A DNA stretch of 64,000 nucleotides from Nocardioides sp. PD653-B2 (lineage in GTDB: Bacteria > Actinomycetota > Actinomycetes > Propionibacteriales > Nocardioidaceae), in assembly GCF_002117935.1 (NCBI RefSeq), contig NZ_BDJE01000011.1, forward strand, positions 156,425 through 220,424, read 5' to 3'. The translations under genes were made by a program, and so were the position numbers. Positions 49,142 through 60,555 of this stretch are shown here, piece after piece. The notes beneath the pieces are model-generated. The model was not told the DNA's origin. It did not search any database and saw nothing but the letters and a program-made list of their open reading frames with translations. Position 1 is the first letter of the stretch; each line of letters opens with the position of its first letter.

Positions 49142-49989
49142 GAGTCCTCCAGCAGTCCGAGGGCGAGCAGGTCGTCGCGCGGCTCGTCGACGTCGCACGA
49201 CCCGAACGACGTGAACCAGCGGCGCGCGCCGGCCAGGTCGAGGCTGCGGGCCTGGTCGGCCAGTGCGGTGCCGTCGCGGAGCTCCAGGACCTCGACGACG
49301 TCGGCGAGCGGAGTCCCGTCGAACAGCAGCCGGGTGGCGACGAGCACGTTGAGGAAGCCGTGGTGCTCGAAGCCGCCGGCGCCCGTGTGGCGCACCGCGC
49401 GGTGCAGGCCGGCCGTGCACTTGAACGGCGTCTCCCGGTCGAGCGAGGCGTCGATCCAGCGGGCCAGGGTCGACGCGGCCGGGAAGGCCACCGCGTCCAG
49501 GCCGCCGGTGCGGAACTTGAGCCGCAGCTCGTGCTCCGCGACCACGTCGGCGGCGGCCAGCCACCCCGCCGGTGAGCCCACCCGCGGCAGCTCGACGTAG
49601 ACGGGCACGTGGTCGTCGAGCACCCCGTCGGCGCGGGCGGCGTCGACCGCGGCGACCACCCGCCGGGCGTTGCCGGGCAGATCGTCGAGGTCGCGCAGTG
49701 CGAGCTCCAGGCCCTCGAGCGCGATGTGCAGCTTGCGGCAGAGGTCCGCGGGCCCGGCCACCTGACCGGCACCGCCGGTGAGCACGACCGAGAGCGCGAT
49801 CGGGGTGGACGTGAGCGCCGGGAGGTCGGTGTCGCGGACCACGAACGTGCCGACCAGGTCGCCGTACGGCTGCGAGCGGCGGGCGACGTGGGCTGCGGCG
49901 GCGTCGCCCAATGCGGCGTCGCCGGGCGGGAAGATGGCGGCGTCGTCGACCAGCCCACGCCAGGCTGCGGGAAGAGGATCCGTTGACAC
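49138..49989 (-). CDS. unknown protein in the homogentisate operon
   Basis: 283 residues from the GTG at 49989. No characterised family recognised. Late blocks LRLKFRTGGLDAVAFPA (about 173-189) and PFKCTAGLHRAVR (about 207-219), then GFEHHGFLNVLVATRLL, have the look of a beta/alpha barrel with conserved Lys, Arg, Cys and His; I recall a conserved KATAGLH-type uncharacterised family. It lies between hmgA (divergent) and fahA (coupled by GTGA). The pathway step between those two enzymes is maleylacetoacetate isomerisation, and no known isomerase is encoded here, so that is a candidate function, by position only. Confidence 0.8.
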   Translation of the reverse strand: MSTDPLPAAWRGLVDDAAIFPPGDAALGDAAAAHVARRSQPYGDLVGTFVVRDTDLPALTSTPIALSVVLTGGAGQVAGPADLCRKLHIALEGLELALRDLDDLPGNARRVVAAVDAARADGVLDDHVPVYVELPRVGSPAGWLAAADVVAEHELRLKFRTGGLDAVAFPAASTLARWIDASLDRETPFKCTAGLHRAVRHTGAGGFEHHGFLNVLVATRLLFDGTPLADVVEVLELRDGTALADQARSLDLAGARRWFTSFGSCDVDEPRDDLLALGLLEDS

Positions 49990-50018
49990 CCGGGATACTC
50001 TAGCCGTGAAACACATAG

Positions 50019-50046
50019 CGGACGAAGATGTCCGACTATCGGATGA
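50019..50046. promoter_or_regulatory. overlapping palindromes in the divergent hmgA promoter
   Basis: CGGAC-GAAGAT-GTCCG (50019-50034) and TCCGA-CTA-TCGGA (50031-50043) overlap in the 66-base space between hmgA and the unknown gene. The half-site CGGA(C/T)GA occurs twice in one direction and once inverted. This would suit a single regulator controlling both directions. Regulator unknown. Confidence 0.5.
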
Positions 50047-50055
50047 ATTGGAGCG

Positions 50056-51261
50056 ATGGTGGCCCATTACCGACGCCTCGGCGAGCTGCCTCCGAAGCGG
50101 CACACGCAGTTCCGCGGCCCGGACGGGCAGCTCTACTTCGAGGAGCTGATGGGAGAGGAGGGCTTCTCCTCCGACTCCTCGCTGCTCTACCACCGCGGCG
50201 TCCCGTCGGCGCTCGTGGCCTCGGAGATCTGGGCGCTGCCCGACCAGACCCGCACCCCCAACCACCCGCTCAAGCCCCGGCACCTGCGGCTCCACGACCT
50301 GGAAACCGGCGGGGATGCCGTCACCGACCGGCGCCTCGTGCTCGGCAACCACGACGTGCGGATCTCGTACGCCGTCACGGGCACCGACGCGTCGCCGTAC
50401 TACCGCAACGCGATCGGCGACGAGTGCGTCTACGTCGAGTCCGGCGCCGGCGTCGTGGAGACGGTCTTCGGTGTCATCGGCTACCGCACCGGCGACTACG
50501 TCGTGATCCCGCGCGCGACCACGCACCGCTGGGTGCCGGCGCAGCCGAGCCGGCTCTACGCGATCGAGGCCAACAGCCACATCGCGCCGCCGAAGCGCTA
50601 CCTCTCCCGCTACGGCCAGCTGCTCGAGCACGCGCCGTACTGCGAGCGCGACCTCTTCGGCCCGACGCAGCCGTTCATCCAGGAGGGCGCCGACGTCGAC
50701 GTGCTCGTGAAGCACCGCACCAGCGCCGGCGTCGTCGGCACCCGGATGACCTACGCGACGCACCCCTTCGACGTGGTCGGCTGGGACGGCTGTCTCTACC
50801 CGTACACGTTCAACATCGAGGACTACATGCCGATCACCGGCAAGATCCACCAGCCCCCGCCGGTGCACCAGGTCTTCGAGGGGCACAACTTCGTGATCTG
50901 CAACTTCCTGCCGCGCAAGGTCGACTACCACCCGCTCGCGGTCCCGGTGCCCTACTACCACTCCAACGTCGACAGCGACGAGGTCATGTTCTACGTCGGC
51001 GGCGACTACGAGGCGCGCAAGGGCTCGGGCATCGACGTCGGCTCGATCTCGCTGCACCCGGGTGGCTACGCCCACGGCCCGCAGCCGGCCGCGGTCGAGG
51101 CGTCGCTGGGTGCGGAGTTCTTCGACGAGTCCGCGGTCATGGTCGACACGTTCGCGCCGCTCGACCTCGGCGAGGCCGGCCTCGCCGTCGAGGACCCGGC
51201 GTACGCCTGGACCTGGGCCGGCCGCGGCGGCGACGACTCGGCCGTCTTCTCCAACAGCTAG
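50056..51261 (+). CDS. hmgA: homogentisate 1,2-dioxygenase
   Basis: Opens the ring of homogentisate to maleylacetoacetate using non-heme Fe(II). 401 residues. Iron-ligand region: YYHSNVDSDEVMFYVGGDYEARKG (about 305-328) with the His and Glu, and ISLHPGGYAHGPQP (about 335-348) with the second His. HRWVPAQPSRLYAIEANSH and LPRKVDYHPLAVPVPYYH also match. Preceded closely by GGAG. Divergent from the unknown gene and fahA. The upstream enzyme 4-hydroxyphenylpyruvate dioxygenase is not in the window. Confidence 0.96.
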   Translation: MVAHYRRLGELPPKRHTQFRGPDGQLYFEELMGEEGFSSDSSLLYHRGVPSALVASEIWALPDQTRTPNHPLKPRHLRLHDLETGGDAVTDRRLVLGNHDVRISYAVTGTDASPYYRNAIGDECVYVESGAGVVETVFGVIGYRTGDYVVIPRATTHRWVPAQPSRLYAIEANSHIAPPKRYLSRYGQLLEHAPYCERDLFGPTQPFIQEGADVDVLVKHRTSAGVVGTRMTYATHPFDVVGWDGCLYPYTFNIEDYMPITGKIHQPPPVHQVFEGHNFVICNFLPRKVDYHPLAVPVPYYHSNVDSDEVMFYVGGDYEARKGSGIDVGSISLHPGGYAHGPQPAAVEASLGAEFFDESAVMVDTFAPLDLGEAGLAVEDPAYAWTWAGRGGDDSAVFSNS

Positions 51262-51263
51262 CG

Positions 51264-52112
51264 TCAGGGAGCGACCGGCTGGTTCGTGAGCGTCTTGTAG
51301 GTGTAGGCCGTGCCGAGCAGCACGATCGGCACGGTGACGATGGCGCCGACGAAGCAGACGACGAAGCCGACCACCGCGACGAGGCCGCCGACGATGTACC
51401 AGACCAGCGTGTTGCCGAGGTTGTCCTTGACCAGGTTGACGCTCGCCTTGATGGCGTCGACCGGGGCCAGCTTCTTGTCGATGATGAAGTAGAGCGTGTA
51501 CGACGTCGCGAAGCCGACGACCAGGCCCGGCAGGTAGCAGAGGATCGTGCCGACGAAGGTGGCGACGGCGATGATGATGCTCGCGACCAGCACCGAGCCC
51601 AGCTGGTCGGTCTTGAGGATGTCGGAGAAGAGGAACGGCCTGCCCTCGGTGACGTTGAGCGAGGCGCGGACCAGGCCGGCTCCGATGATCTGCCCGACGA
51701 CGAGCAGGACCGCGGAGATGAACGCCTGGAGGATCAGCCGGGGGATGAAGCCGGTGCCGTTGTCGCAGGTCTGCCGGAACGTGTCCGGGTCGGTCGTGCA
51801 GGTCGGGCCGTCGGTCAGCAGCGCGGTCAGCCCGAAGCCGAGACCGGCGACGATGGCGAGACCGACGACCAGGACGACCGCGGAGATGATGATCTGCGCG
51901 GCGTTCGCCTGGAACTTCGCCCAGCCGTAGGACAGCGCGTCACCGACGTTGTAGGCGCCGCCCGGTCCCGGCGGAGCGGGCGGGGGCGGCGGCGGTGCAC
52001 CGCCGGGATCGCCGTACGACGGCGGTGGCGGGGGCGGGGGCGGGGGAGGAGGCGTCTCGCCGGACGAGGGCGGAGGGGGCGGCTGCTCGGGAGGTGGCTG
52101 GTTCGTTGACAT
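51264..52112 (-). CDS. Pro-rich multi-pass membrane protein
   Basis: 282 residues. The first 50 are almost entirely Pro with Gly/Ser (poly-Pro runs), followed by about five or six hydrophobic segments and a small loop with two Cys (PTCTTDPDTFRQTCDN) that may form an external disulfide. GWAKFQANAAQIIISAVVLVV and IDKKLAPVDAIKASVNLVKDNLG resemble DUF975/YciC-like integral membrane proteins that are common in actinobacteria. Function unknown. Its stop is two bases from that of hmgA. Confidence 0.78.
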   Translation of the reverse strand: MSTNQPPPEQPPPPPSSGETPPPPPPPPPPPSYGDPGGAPPPPPPAPPGPGGAYNVGDALSYGWAKFQANAAQIIISAVVLVVGLAIVAGLGFGLTALLTDGPTCTTDPDTFRQTCDNGTGFIPRLILQAFISAVLLVVGQIIGAGLVRASLNVTEGRPFLFSDILKTDQLGSVLVASIIIAVATFVGTILCYLPGLVVGFATSYTLYFIIDKKLAPVDAIKASVNLVKDNLGNTLVWYIVGGLVAVVGFVVCFVGAIVTVPIVLLGTAYTYKTLTNQPVAP

Positions 52113-52140
52113 CCGGATGCTCCTGGATCGGTCTTCGGGT

Positions 52141-52155
52141 TTGCCCAGTTGGCAA
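52141..52155. promoter_or_regulatory. TTGCC-CAGTT-GGCAA palindrome
   Basis: Perfect five-base arms 29 bases upstream of the membrane protein start and 120 bases from the molybdoenzyme start, in the 162-base divergent gap. Symmetry is the only support for an operator. No other clear element is seen in this gap. Confidence 0.3.
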
Positions 52156-52274
52156 CCTAGTCGTGCGCCGCCCGTGCGGTACAGGGCTGAAACGGGCTAT
52201 TCGTGCGGCATCTTGGGTCGTCACATCGGGTACCCGCACTGGAGACGCCTTGCCACGAGCGACAGGATGGGGAC

Positions 52275-54662
52275 ATGAGCCGCAAGCCACCGAGCCGGGA
52301 CATCGACGAGCGGGAGCTGGAGGTGTCGGGCTCCGCCCACGCCGCGGCGGGAGTCACGGCCGTCGCCGTGAGCATGAAGCGATCGCTCGAGCAGATGGGG
52401 GTCCGTCGTACGGCGCAGTCCCTGCTCAAGCTCAACCAGGTCGACGGCTTCGACTGCCAGGGCTGTGCCTGGCCGGACCCCGATCCCGAGCACCGGCACA
52501 CCGCCGAGTTCTGCGAGAACGGTGCCAAGGCGGTCACCGAGGAGGCGACCCTGCGCCGGGCCGGGCCGGGCTTCTTCCGCGAGCACTCGCTCGCCGACCT
52601 CGCCGACAAGTCCGACTACTGGCTGGGTCAGCAGGGCCGGATCACCGAGCCGATGGTGCTGCGCGCAGGTGGCACGCACTACGAGCCGATCTCCTGGGAC
52701 GGCGCCTTCGAGCTCATCGGGCGCCACCTCAACGGGCTGGCCAGTCCGGACGAGGCGGTCTTCTACACCTCGGGGAAGACCTCCAACGAGGCCGCGTTCG
52801 TCTACCAGCTCTTCGCGCGCACGTTCGGGACCAACAACCTGCCCGACTGCTCCAACATGTGCCACGAGTCGACCTCGGTCGGTCTCGCCGAGGTGATCGG
52901 CATCGGGAAGGCGTCCGTCTCCTACGACGACGTCCTCGAGGCCGAGGTGATCGTGATTGCCGGCCAGAACCCGGGCACCAACCACCCCCGGATGCTCACC
53001 GCCCTGGAGGAGGCCAAGAAGAACGGCGCGAAGATCATCGCGATCAACCCGCTGAAGGAGGCGGGACTGGTCCGCTTCAAGAACCCCCAGCGTCCCAAGG
53101 GCGTGGTCGGGCACGGCACCGGGATCGCCGACCTGCACCTGGCGGTGCGGATCAACGGCGACCTCGCCTTGTTCCAGGCGATCGCGTCCCTGCTGCTGGC
53201 CTGGGGCGAGCTGGACCGGGACTTCATCGATCAGCACACCTTCGGCTTCGAGGAGTACGCCGCCCACCTGCGCGCGCTGGACTGGGACCTCGTCCTCGCC
53301 TCGACGGGGCTGACGCGTGAGGAGATCGAGGCGGCGGCCCGGATGATCGCGGCCTCCGAGAAGACCGTCTACTGCTGGGCGATGGGCGTCGTCCAGCACA
53401 AGAACGGCGTGGCCAACGTCAAGGAGATCGCCAACCTGGCGTTCCTGCAGGGCAACATCGGCAAGCCGGGAGCCGGTCTCTTCCCGGTGCGCGGCCACTC
53501 CAATGTCCAAGGTGACCGGACCATGGGCATCTGGGAGCGCCCGCCCGGGCACTTCCTCGACGCGCTGCGCGACGAGTTCGACTTCGAGCCGCCGCGCGAG
53601 GACGGCTTCGACGCCGTCGCGGCCGTCAAGGCGTTCCGCGACGGCCACGCGAAGGTCTTCTTCGGCCTGGGCGGCAACTTCGTGGCCGCCATGTCCGACA
53701 CCGCCGTCACCGAGGACGCTCTGCGCCAGGCCGAGCTCACCGTGCACGTGTCGACCAAGCCGAACCGCTCCCACGTCGTCCACGGCCGCGAGGCGCTGAT
53801 CCTGCCGGCGCTCGGACGCAGCGAGAAGGACCTCACCGGCGGTCAGCCGCAGCGCGTCACCGTCGAGGACTCGGTCTGCGCCGTGCACGCCTCGCAGGGA
53901 CCCCTCCCGCCCGCCTCGTCGCATCTGAAGTCGGAGGTCGACATCGTCTGCTCGATGGCGCTCGCGACCCTGGGTGCGCAGCACAGCATCCCGTGGGCCG
54001 CGTTCCGCGACGACTACACCCAGATCCGGCGCCGGATCTCTCGCGTCGTCCCCGGCTGTGCGGGCTACGACGAGAAGGTGGACCAGCCGGGAGGATTCGT
54101 GCTGCCGCACCCGCCGCGCGACACCCGCACCTTCCCCACCGAGAAGGACCTCGCGATATTCACGGTGAGCCCGACCGAGGTGCTGCACGTGCCCGAGGGC
54201 CGACTCCTGCTGCAGACGATGCGCTCGCACGACCAGTTCAACACCACGATCTACGGCCTCGACGACCGCTACCGCGGCATCAAGAACGGTCGCCGGGTGG
54301 TCTTCGTGAACCCCGACGACATCGTCGGGCTGGGTCTCGAGGAAGACCAGATCGTCGACATCGTCAGCGAGTGGGAGGACGGTTCGGAGCGGCGGGCGCC
54401 GAGGTTCCGCGTGGTTGCGTACGACACGCCGCGGGGCTGCACGGGGGCGTACTACCCCGAGACGAACGCGCTGGTGCCGCTCGACTCGAAGGCCGAGGGC
54501 AGCAACCAGCCGGCCTTCAAGTCGGTCGTCGTCCGGCTCGAGGCCGTCGCCGGGGAGCAGCCGGGCGAGGGTCGGCCCGAGCTGAGCCAGCCGTCCCATG
54601 CCTCCGAGACCGGACGTGGCGACGAGGAGAAGCGGCACGTCGAGCCGGACCAGCTCAGCTGA
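52275..54662 (+). CDS. FdhF/YdeP-type molybdopterin oxidoreductase
   Basis: 795 residues from the ATG at 52275. DMSO reductase superfamily: molybdopterin_oxidoreductase domain with YTSGKTSNEAAFVYQLFARTFGTNNLPDCSNMCHEST (about 165-201) and a C-terminal molydop-binding domain (LLQTMRSHDQFNTTIYGLDDRYRG). Cysteines in DGFDCQGCAWPDP (about 57-69) and later CENGAK resemble the cluster site of YdeP/alternative FdhF. Homologues are annotated as formate dehydrogenase or acid-resistance protein; the reaction is not proven. No fdhD or electron-transfer partner adjoins it. Confidence 0.88.
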   Translation: MSRKPPSRDIDERELEVSGSAHAAAGVTAVAVSMKRSLEQMGVRRTAQSLLKLNQVDGFDCQGCAWPDPDPEHRHTAEFCENGAKAVTEEATLRRAGPGFFREHSLADLADKSDYWLGQQGRITEPMVLRAGGTHYEPISWDGAFELIGRHLNGLASPDEAVFYTSGKTSNEAAFVYQLFARTFGTNNLPDCSNMCHESTSVGLAEVIGIGKASVSYDDVLEAEVIVIAGQNPGTNHPRMLTALEEAKKNGAKIIAINPLKEAGLVRFKNPQRPKGVVGHGTGIADLHLAVRINGDLALFQAIASLLLAWGELDRDFIDQHTFGFEEYAAHLRALDWDLVLASTGLTREEIEAAARMIAASEKTVYCWAMGVVQHKNGVANVKEIANLAFLQGNIGKPGAGLFPVRGHSNVQGDRTMGIWERPPGHFLDALRDEFDFEPPREDGFDAVAAVKAFRDGHAKVFFGLGGNFVAAMSDTAVTEDALRQAELTVHVSTKPNRSHVVHGREALILPALGRSEKDLTGGQPQRVTVEDSVCAVHASQGPLPPASSHLKSEVDIVCSMALATLGAQHSIPWAAFRDDYTQIRRRISRVVPGCAGYDEKVDQPGGFVLPHPPRDTRTFPTEKDLAIFTVSPTEVLHVPEGRLLLQTMRSHDQFNTTIYGLDDRYRGIKNGRRVVFVNPDDIVGLGLEEDQIVDIVSEWEDGSERRAPRFRVVAYDTPRGCTGAYYPETNALVPLDSKAEGSNQPAFKSVVVRLEAVAGEQPGEGRPELSQPSHASETGRGDEEKRHVEPDQLS

Positions 54663-54707
54663 CGCCCGGCGGTGGTCGATCGCGTCGCCAGCGCCCACAA
54701 TGAGCAG

Positions 54708-55679
54708 GTGAGCAACCTCGAGGAGAAGCCGGACGAGGTCACCGCCGCGGGCACGGTCACCGGGTCCGTCGAGATCATGACCCCGCGTGAGGTCCCGCTG
54801 GGCGGGCCGCGGGCGATGCACGTGCGCCGTACCCTGCCGCAGCGGCACCGGTCGCTCATCGGCGCATGGTGCTTCGTCGACCACTACGGGCCGGACGAGG
54901 TCGCGGACTCCGGCGGCATGTCGGTGGCCCCGCACCCGCACACCGGGCTGCAGACGGTGAGCTGGCTGTTCACCGGCGAGGTCGAGCACCGCGACAGCGC
55001 CGGCACCCACGCCATGGTGCGGCCGGGCGAGGTGAACCTGATGACCGCGGGCCGCGGGATCAGCCACTCCGAGGTCTCGCCGGCCACCACCACGACCCTC
55101 CACGGCGCGCAGCTCTGGGTGGCGCTGCCCGACAGCGCCCGGCACATCGACCCGGGCTTCGCCCACCACGCGCCGGCGCCGGTGACCGGCGACGGCTGGG
55201 AGGCGCGGGTCTTCCTCGGCTCGCTGCTGGGCGACACGTCGCCGGTCCCGACGTACACGCCGCTGCTCGGCGCCGAGCTGCTGCTCTCGCCGCACACCAC
55301 GCTCGAGCTCCCCGTCGAGGCGGCCTTCGAGCACGGCGTCCTGGTCGACACCGGTGTCCTGTCGGTGGCCGGCGTCGAGACCAAGCAGCACGACCTCGCC
55401 TACGTCCCGCCCGGCAGCGCGACGCTCGAGCTCACGGCGTACGACGAGCCGGTCCGGCTGCTCCTGCTCGGCGGCCCGCCCTTCGGCGAGTCCATCGTGA
55501 TGTGGTGGAACATCGTGGCCCGCACCCACGAGGAGGTCGTCGCCTGGCGCACCGAGTGGCAGGACCAGATCGTCGACGGACGCCTCACCGACGGTCGGTT
55601 CGGCATCCCGGTCGGCGAGCAGCTCCCGCCCATCCCGGCCCCGCCGCTGCCCAACGCGAGGCTCACGCAGCGCCGCTGA
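54708..55679 (+). CDS. pirin family bicupin
   Basis: 323 residues from the GTG at 54708; an earlier GTG at 54672 is possible. Conserved pirin core FVDHYGPDEVADSGGMSVAPHPHTGLQTVSWLFTGEVEHRDSAG (about 57-100) supplies His/Glu metal ligands of the first cupin, followed by GRGISHSE. Members are quercetinase-like dioxygenases or redox-sensing co-regulators. 45 bases after the molybdoenzyme, same strand, possibly co-transcribed. The specific role is unknown. Confidence 0.92.
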   Translation: MSNLEEKPDEVTAAGTVTGSVEIMTPREVPLGGPRAMHVRRTLPQRHRSLIGAWCFVDHYGPDEVADSGGMSVAPHPHTGLQTVSWLFTGEVEHRDSAGTHAMVRPGEVNLMTAGRGISHSEVSPATTTTLHGAQLWVALPDSARHIDPGFAHHAPAPVTGDGWEARVFLGSLLGDTSPVPTYTPLLGAELLLSPHTTLELPVEAAFEHGVLVDTGVLSVAGVETKQHDLAYVPPGSATLELTAYDEPVRLLLLGGPPFGESIVMWWNIVARTHEEVVAWRTEWQDQIVDGRLTDGRFGIPVGEQLPPIPAPPLPNARLTQRR

Positions 55680-55686
55680 GGTAGCT

Positions 55687-55866
55687 GCGCTGACCCGTCG
55701 CTTCTGCACGCTCTCGGTGCGCTGACCCGTCGCTTCTGCACGCTCTCGGTGCGCTGACCCGTCGCAGCTGCGCGAGGTCGCCGTGTGCGTAAGCGACGGG
55801 TCAGCGATCTCCGGGCGTGCGTAAGCGACTGGTCAGCGATCCCCGGGCGTGCGGAAGCGACGGGTC
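55687..55866. repeat. symmetrical 32-bp-period repeat array
   Basis: Three forward copies of a core GACCCGTCGC start at 55692, 55724 and 55756; three inverted copies (GCGACGGGTC, the middle one with one T mismatch) start at 55793, 55825 and 55857. Both halves have an exact 32-base period, about three helical turns. The first two forward units (55687-55718, 55719-55750) are identical over 32 bases; the inverted units share AGCG, GCGTGC and AAGCGAC with the complement of the forward unit. Not a CRISPR: no spacers. Fills the gap between the pirin and glycosylase genes. Confidence 0.9.
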
Positions 55867-55896
55867 GATGTCGGCGGGGTGCGCCAGGATGGCCGC

Positions 55897-56469
55897 ATGG
55901 GACCCGTGACCGGCGACGACGGCCTGCCCCGCTGCCCGTGGGCGGGCGGGCCCGGCGTGATGCGCGACTACCACGACACCGAGTGGGGCAACCGGGTCCA
56001 CGGCGAGGCGAGCTACCTGGAGCGGCTGACGCTCGAGGCGTTCCAGTCCGGGCTGTCGTGGTCGACGATCCTCCACAAGCGCCCGGCGTTCCGCGAGGTC
56101 TTCCACGACTTCGACGCCGAGGCGATCGCCGCCTTCGGCGACGCCGACTTCGCGCGGCTGATGGACGACGCCCGCATCGTGCGCAACCGGTTGAAGATCC
56201 AGGCCACCATCACCAACGCCCGGGCGACGGTGGCGCTGCGCGAGCAGGAGGGGCTGGAGGCGTTCGTCCTGTCGTTCGCCCCCGAGGTGCCGCCCGCGCC
56301 GAGCGACACCGGCGAGATGGCGACGATGTCACCGGAGTCGAAGGCGCTCTCCCAGGAGCTCAAGAAGCGCGGCTTCGCGTTCGTCGGCCCGACCACGATG
56401 TACGCCCTGATGGAGGCGATCGGCATCTTCGACCCGCACCTGGTGGGGTGCTTCCGGCGACGAGGCTGA
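55897..56469 (+). CDS. tag: DNA-3-methyladenine glycosylase I
   Basis: 190 residues from the ATG at 55897; a frame from 55849 begins inside the repeat array and is not favoured. RCPWAGGPGVMRDYHDTEWG (about 12-31) contains the first Cys and His of the Tag zinc snap, GLSWSTILHKRPAFREVF the base-recognition helix, and VGPTTMYALMEAIGIFDPHLVGCF the closing elements. Removes 3-methyladenine from alkylated DNA. Lies directly after the repeat array, so its promoter may overlap it. Confidence 0.94.
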   Translation: MGPVTGDDGLPRCPWAGGPGVMRDYHDTEWGNRVHGEASYLERLTLEAFQSGLSWSTILHKRPAFREVFHDFDAEAIAAFGDADFARLMDDARIVRNRLKIQATITNARATVALREQEGLEAFVLSFAPEVPPAPSDTGEMATMSPESKALSQELKKRGFAFVGPTTMYALMEAIGIFDPHLVGCFRRRG

Positions 56470-56491
56470 GCACCGCCTCGCGCACGGGTGT

Positions 56492-57105
56492 TCAGGCGAC
56501 CAGGGCTGCGGCCTCCGCGGCGAGGGTGGTGATGCGGTCCCAGTCCCCGGACGCGACGGCGTCGGCCGGGGTCAGCCAGGAGCCGCCGACGCAGCCCACG
56601 TTGGGCAGCGCGAGGTACGACGGAGCCGAGGCGGCCGTGATCCCGCCGGTCGGGCAGAACCGTGCGGCCGGGACGGGCGAGGCGATCGCCTTGAGGAACG
56701 CCACACCGCCGGACGCTCCGCCGGGAAGAACTTCAGCTCGGTGATGCCCGCCTCCAGCGCGGCCAGCGCCTCCGAGACGGTGGCCGTGCCCGGCAGGAAC
56801 GGCAGGCCCGTGTCCTGCATGGCGCGCAGCAGCGAGCCGGTCGTGCCGGGGGAGACGAGGAACTGCGCGCCGGCGTCCATGGCGAGCTCGGCCTGTTCGG
56901 GCTTCACGATGGTGCCGGCACCGACCAGGATCCCCGGCACCTCGTCGGCGATCGCGCGGATCGCGTCGAGGGCCGCGTCGGTGCGCAGCGTCAGCTCGAT
57001 GGCGGGCAGCCCTCCGGCGACCAGCGCCTTCGCGATCGACACGGCATCGGTGGCGGAGTCGACGACGACCACCGGCATCACCGGCACGACGTCGAGGACG
57101 GACAT
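56492..57105 (-). pseudogene. eda: KDPG aldolase, frameshifted
   Basis: Cleaves 2-keto-3-deoxy-6-phosphogluconate to pyruvate and glyceraldehyde 3-phosphate. From the ATG at 57105 the protein reads normally through VGAGTIV and the Schiff-base Lys125 in ELKFFPAE, then turns to nonsense. A second frame resumes with VAFLKAIASPVPAARFCPTGGI and ends at 56492. One missing G near 56716 (GAGCG where GAGGCG is expected) explains it; repaired, it would be 204 residues. Truncation loses the phosphate-binding end. True mutation or sequencing error cannot be separated here. One base after the edd stop. Confidence 0.85.
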
Positions 57106-57106
57106 C

Positions 57107-60468
<3,362 letters not shown>

Positions 60469-60487
60469 GACACCCACGGTAGGGAGA

Positions 60488-60534
60488 ACTTTGGATCGAT
60501 ACAAGGCCAAGTAAGGTTTTTTTGAGTCCAAAGT
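60488..60534. promoter_or_regulatory. inverted repeat in the zwf/ROK divergent promoter
   Basis: ACTTTGGA (60488-60495) and TCCAAAGT (60527-60534) are perfect complements 31 bases apart, and TTTG-AGTC-CAAA (60521-60532) is a tighter palindrome overlapping the second arm. The patch is the most AT-rich of the region, with a run of seven T. Probably where the adjacent ROK protein controls both directions. Confidence 0.6.
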
Positions 60535-60555
60535 ACGTCGGATTATGCTCACACC

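Noticed and set aside
52221..55709. A 1162-codon open frame on the minus strand opposite the molybdoenzyme and pirin genes
   Set aside because: It is antisense to two clearly conserved proteins and is Arg/Asp/Val-rich with no domain; long antisense frames are expected at this GC content.
55687..55866. The repeat array as a CRISPR
   Set aside because: Units are contiguous with no unique spacers, the second half is inverted, and no cas genes are present.
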